Assembly: GCA_003118195.1 (NCBI GenBank)
Contig: BEXV01000206.1
Span: forward strand, 173,557-184,097
From: Hemicentrotus pulcherrimus
Taxonomy: Eukaryota; Echinodermata; Echinoidea; Camarodonta; Strongylocentrotidae
Direction: 5' to 3'
Length of the DNA: 10,541 nt
Within the stretch, counting starts at the first letter, position 1, and each line of letters opens with the position of its first letter. The notes beneath the pieces were generated by a model. That model was not told the DNA's origin. It saw only the letters and a list, made by a program, of their open reading frames with translations, and did no database searches. Position numbers and translations under genes: made by a program. Shown here in pieces: positions 7,841 to 10,541 of the stretch.

Positions 7841-8070
7841 ATTTGCCCAGTTAACAGTTATACAGCTGTTAACTAGCTCATTTATTAATCTCTTCTTAAT
7901 ATAACCCTTCCAAAAGGGATTAAGAGGACAATGACCTTTCCTACTTAGTTTGTGGTTAATTCAATAAAGCAAATGGGGGCCTCCATGATTGTGTGACTCT
8001 GGCTTTTTGATCGTCTTTGTAGCCAATCTCTAGACTTTATACTCATAATTGCAGACCAGTCTTGTAAAAC
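7841..8070. repeat. Left unit of an old duplication of about 240 bp
   Basis: This unit matches 8082-8312 in collinear blocks: ATTTGCCCAGTTAA (7841) with ATTTGTCCAGTTAA (8082), CCAAAAGGGATTA (7910 / 8155), a 20-base perfect match at 7921-7940 / 8172-8191, AATCTCTA (about 8025 / 8253), and GCAGACCAGTCTTGTAAA with a diverged partner at about 8290. A palindrome GTTAACAG..CTGTTAAC (7850-7873) is intact only in this unit. There is no coding potential. Confidence 0.8.
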
Positions 8071-8081
8071 AAATAATGCAT

Positions 8082-8312
8082 ATTTGTCCAGTTAAGAGTT
8101 ATACAGCTTATAATCAAAGGACATTGATAATCTCTTCTTTATTTATAGACCCTGCCAAAAGGGATTAACGGTAAGAGGACAATGACCTTTCATGCTAAGT
8201 CCCAGGTCAGTTCAAGTGTGTTAAGACTGTAGAGTACCAGGTTCCTGCTGTCTAATCTCTAACCATTTATACACAAACCACACAAAATTTACAGACAAGT
8301 TCTGTATTAAAG
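8082..8312. repeat. Right unit of an old duplication of about 240 bp
   Basis: This is the diverged partner of 7841-8070, separated from it by about 11 bases. It differs by several short indels, including about six bases (ACGGTA-like) inside the best conserved block near 8168-8173. The block with AAGAGGACAATGACCTTTC is unchanged in both units despite divergence around it. Whether this is a dispersed repeat that duplicated locally or a unique sequence is not determinable here. Confidence 0.8.
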
Positions 8313-9037
8313 GTGTTCCATTGGTTAGTAGGCTTTCCAACTGGCACTATTTTGTGCAAAATTCCAAATAATTTGAAAATTCTGGTAAGAAATTGACTTT
8401 TTGTTGGAACTTATATTTTCATGGACCCACAAAATACTTGTTCTTAGGTCAGACATGATTTCTGCAAGCAAAGATATGACCTTCAGTCCGCCCAGCAGTA
8501 AGAATACGCCAACAAGACCAGATTTTTTAAAGGAACACAGCAAATTAGCATGGTGTAAACACCTCCTGTAATAGCCGCATGCAGGGAGGTGTCGAGAGAC
8601 AGGTTGAGGGTATACCAGCACATCTACCAGCACTTCCACACCACCCATCTTCTCGGCTTTCAATTACTGTGATACGGGCGGGTGCATGTCATTCGATATT
8701 GAATGAAATGATTAGATCGGATCGAATGACAGTCAGGTATGATCTTCATCTAGCAGCTCTTCGCTGAAATGTGGAACTGACAGAACTTGATGACTGCTCG
8801 TCTCTGTTAATGCTATGGTATAATGAGAACAACCATCGTAAACTACTCCCAAAAATTTGAAGATTTAATCATTAAATGAATAAACAAGGAACCCCTCCTT
8901 TTTAGCCATAGTCTATTTGGTTGGTGAAAATGTAATGTATCCCAACCCGCTGCTTGGCAGGCTCATCTCCTGCAATCACATTTCTGCCCCACAGCATCCT
9001 CATCACGAAAACATTGATGTTCATCCTCATCTTATTA
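8313..9037. other. Non-coding stretch with one inverted repeat
   Basis: Open frames 8325-8663 (minus, 112 codons) and 8579-8767 (plus) have no recognisable domain. An 11-bp perfect inverted repeat (8687-8697 with 8721-8731, TGTCATTCGAT) encloses 23 bases. A pyrimidine-rich 3' splice-site-like sequence TTTCTGCCCCACAG ends near 8995, followed by a short open CAT/CCT-rich frame that stops inside the next MITE. I do not call an exon. Confidence 0.4.
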
Positions 9038-9039
9038 TA

Positions 9040-9224
9040 CAGTGAAACCTGTCTATAAAGACTCCTCAAGACAAGAAAATGGTCTTTAAAAGCAGATGGT
9101 CTTTGTGTACAGGTTTCTGTAATTCATGTATCAATGGCAAAGTTTATTGATGGGAAATTGAAAATGTGGTCTTTATAGACAGGGGGTTTTTCTATACAGG
9201 TGGTCGCTAAAGAAAGTTTCACTG
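9040..9224. mobile_element. 185-bp pogo/mariner-like MITE flanked by TA
   Basis: The element starts CAGTGAAACC and ends GTTTCACTG, inverted matches over the terminal nine bases, and is flanked on both sides by TA (9038-9039, 9225-9226), the target duplication of Tc1/mariner/pogo elements. A 14-bp inverted pair, CTGTCTATAAAGAC (9049-9062) with its complement (9169-9182), lies inside. TGGTCTTT-like motifs recur at about 9080, 9098 and 9167. It has no open frame, so it would depend on a transposase supplied in trans. Superfamily assignment rests on the TA flanks and the CAGTG termini and is moderately secure. Confidence 0.78.
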
Positions 9225-9226
9225 TA

Positions 9227-9753
9227 TTTTATCTTTTGTATTGTTATCATAATGCGGGATAGCAGATCAACATGAAAGTTTGTACACCTTATAGTCTACT
9301 ATAGACTTCCTTTAGATCATTACACCATATTGAAAATACCAGCCCGCGCCAACAACCACCCCCTTTTAAATGAACCGGTAATACATTTGTACCCTCAGAC
9401 AACTCTCTTCAGTTTAGTACAATCATGTAACTTCGGGGCTAGGCGCACACTAAGAGGTAAGGGTAGCCATCTCAAGGAGAGAGTGGTATTATCTAGGCAA
9501 GTCATTTTCCTGGGCTGGGCATTTTCTTAATAGGGGCAGTAGTTTTCTGGGCGGGGAATGTTCTAAAATCCATCAGAACACACAGAAATCTAACATAGAA
9601 CATAGTGGTTAGCCATTTCAAAAACAGCCACTCTCCAACACGGGGTAACCGAATCTTGGGTGTTCCTAATGACAGCCACTTTAAAATCTCTCAAATATCA
9701 TCCTGTAAATCCAAATTCCCCACAGTGTATTTTTACATGAGAGGGGCCTCCAT
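9227..9753. other. Non-coding stretch, no supportable gene
   Basis: The plus-strand open frame 9330-9530 has no recognisable domain. There are G-rich short words (GGGCTGGGC, GGGGCAG, GGGCGGGG, about 9514-9557) spaced 20-odd bases apart, but no clear array. A sequence of about 20 bases at 9724-9744 recurs beyond the next MITE at 10083-10102. Confidence 0.4.
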
Positions 9754-10080
9754 GGGCCTGTTTTCATAAGCTTGAGTTTGCCAAATAACCCGCTATTAAC
9801 AAACTCAGAATATTATCCCTAAGCTCAAAATTGCGCCTTCACCAGACCGATACACTCATCACTAAATAGCATGGACGGGCGCAAATGAGCCCGCAATTTC
9901 CAGAATAGCAGGATATTTTGGAAACCGTCAAGACCAGAATATCTCTGGATATTTCTTGACCAAATATCCCGCTAATTGCAAGGGCGGGCTGATGAGGTCA
10001 CAAATTAACTGGCTAATTTGCAATCGGAATAGTTAAAAAAGCGGGTTATTTGGCAAACTCGAGCTGATGAGGACAGGCCC
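9754..10080. mobile_element. 327-bp foldback MITE with 40-bp terminal inverted repeats
   Basis: 9754-9793 and 10041-10080 are inverted copies agreeing at about 35 of 40 positions, both beginning GGGCCTGT and ending CCAAATAACCCGC. Inside, a second inverted region pairs sequence around 9889-9921 (GCCCGCAATTTCC..GGATATTTTGG) with about 9960-9996 (CCAAATATCCC..GGGCGGGCT). A centre at 9927-9960 pairs GTCAAGA with TCTTGAC and CCAGA with TCTGG. The whole element can thus fold into one long imperfect hairpin. It has no coding capacity. The GGGCCTGT ends suggest a Harbinger-like or ISL2EU-like group, but the flanks (CAT / AAA) show no clean target duplication. Confidence 0.88.
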
Positions 10081-10541
10081 AAAGTGTATTTTCACAGGAG
10101 GGAAGTCATGCACCTCTGCTCTGTGACTGCAGTTTGTCATGCTATAAATACATGTTTACCATTCGCACTATAACCGAATGGATTTCAAATGCTCATTGAC
10201 AGTGCGATCCATCATATTGTCTGTTTACAGCCAGAAGGGCATTAAGTCTTATCATTTTCCACATAACTAACATCCTTATGGCTCTGAACAGACGAATATC
10301 TCAATGAAAGTACTCCTACAGAGAGGACTCTACTCCATCAGCTTCATGTTAGGCTTTTCCGCTTTCTCTTCAATCAATTTTTTCGCTCCTTTTTTCCTTT
10401 TCATGAAGTTTATTCCGTAAATCTAGGAGAGTGTCTGAAACCCTGGCATTTAGCATTTAGTGAAATATCAGTATTTAGAATGAACATTGCAGTTTCTTTG
10501 TCACTTTTCATAGAAGTATGACTTAAGAAAGTTGATTTGGA
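10081..10541. other. Non-coding stretch to the window end
   Basis: I see no open frame of note. It starts with the right copy of a roughly 20-bp direct repeat (10083-10102), contains the 15-mer CCAGAAGGGCATTAA (10231-10245) related to the hairpin arms at 891-936, and has a pyrimidine-rich run (about 10349-10402). CATTTAG is tandemly doubled near 10447-10460. Confidence 0.45.

Noticed and set aside
7976..9754. 12-base match GGGGCCTCCATG at 7976 and 9743
   Set aside because: A 12-base match is expected a few times by chance between all positions in 10 kb, and the flanks are unrelated.

Overview
The window looks like non-coding DNA (intergenic, or the inside of a long intron) from an animal nuclear genome. 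It is A+T-rich and shows no bacterial-type gene packing. No open frame longer than about 130 codons has a recognisable domain, while short dispersed repeats, foldback elements and tandem repeats are common. A degenerate tRNA-derived SINE, a (TAA)n/TATAGCGC-type dispersed repeat, a CAGTGAAACC pogo/mariner-like MITE and GGGC-ended foldback MITEs together resemble marine invertebrate genomes, with an echinoderm as my best guess. The species call is inference from repeat flavour, not from a diagnostic gene.

Layout. 1-289 holds nothing I recognise. 290-486 is a SINE-like copy with a serine-type tRNA head on the minus strand. A CT/T tract follows, then a G+C-richer patch (about 600-840) with a TATA box, which is the best regulatory or promoter candidate. 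Near 865-936 are a short tandem repeat and a hairpin. A C-run at 1218-1240 could form a G-quadruplex on the minus strand. 1525-1633 is framed by good splice-site sequences. 1645-2033 is a 134-bp tandem repeat whose middle copy is a precise chimera of its neighbours. 2034-4531 is mostly featureless, apart from a back-to-back 3'/5' splice-site sequence on the minus strand at 3640-3647. 4532-4620 is a foldback hairpin. 5442-5560 is a small MITE. 5627-5822 is a microsatellite plus a dispersed repeat. 6644-7012 is a degenerate 16-bp minisatellite that reverses orientation near its right end. 7841-8312 is an old duplication of a unit of about 240 bp. 9040-9224 is a TA-flanked MITE. 9754-10080 is a foldback MITE with 40-bp terminal inverted repeats.

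I find no protein-coding gene I can defend, no functional tRNA or rRNA, no CRISPR array and no operon-like organisation. The value of the window lies in its repeat biology and in a few splice or regulatory candidates that RNA data could test.
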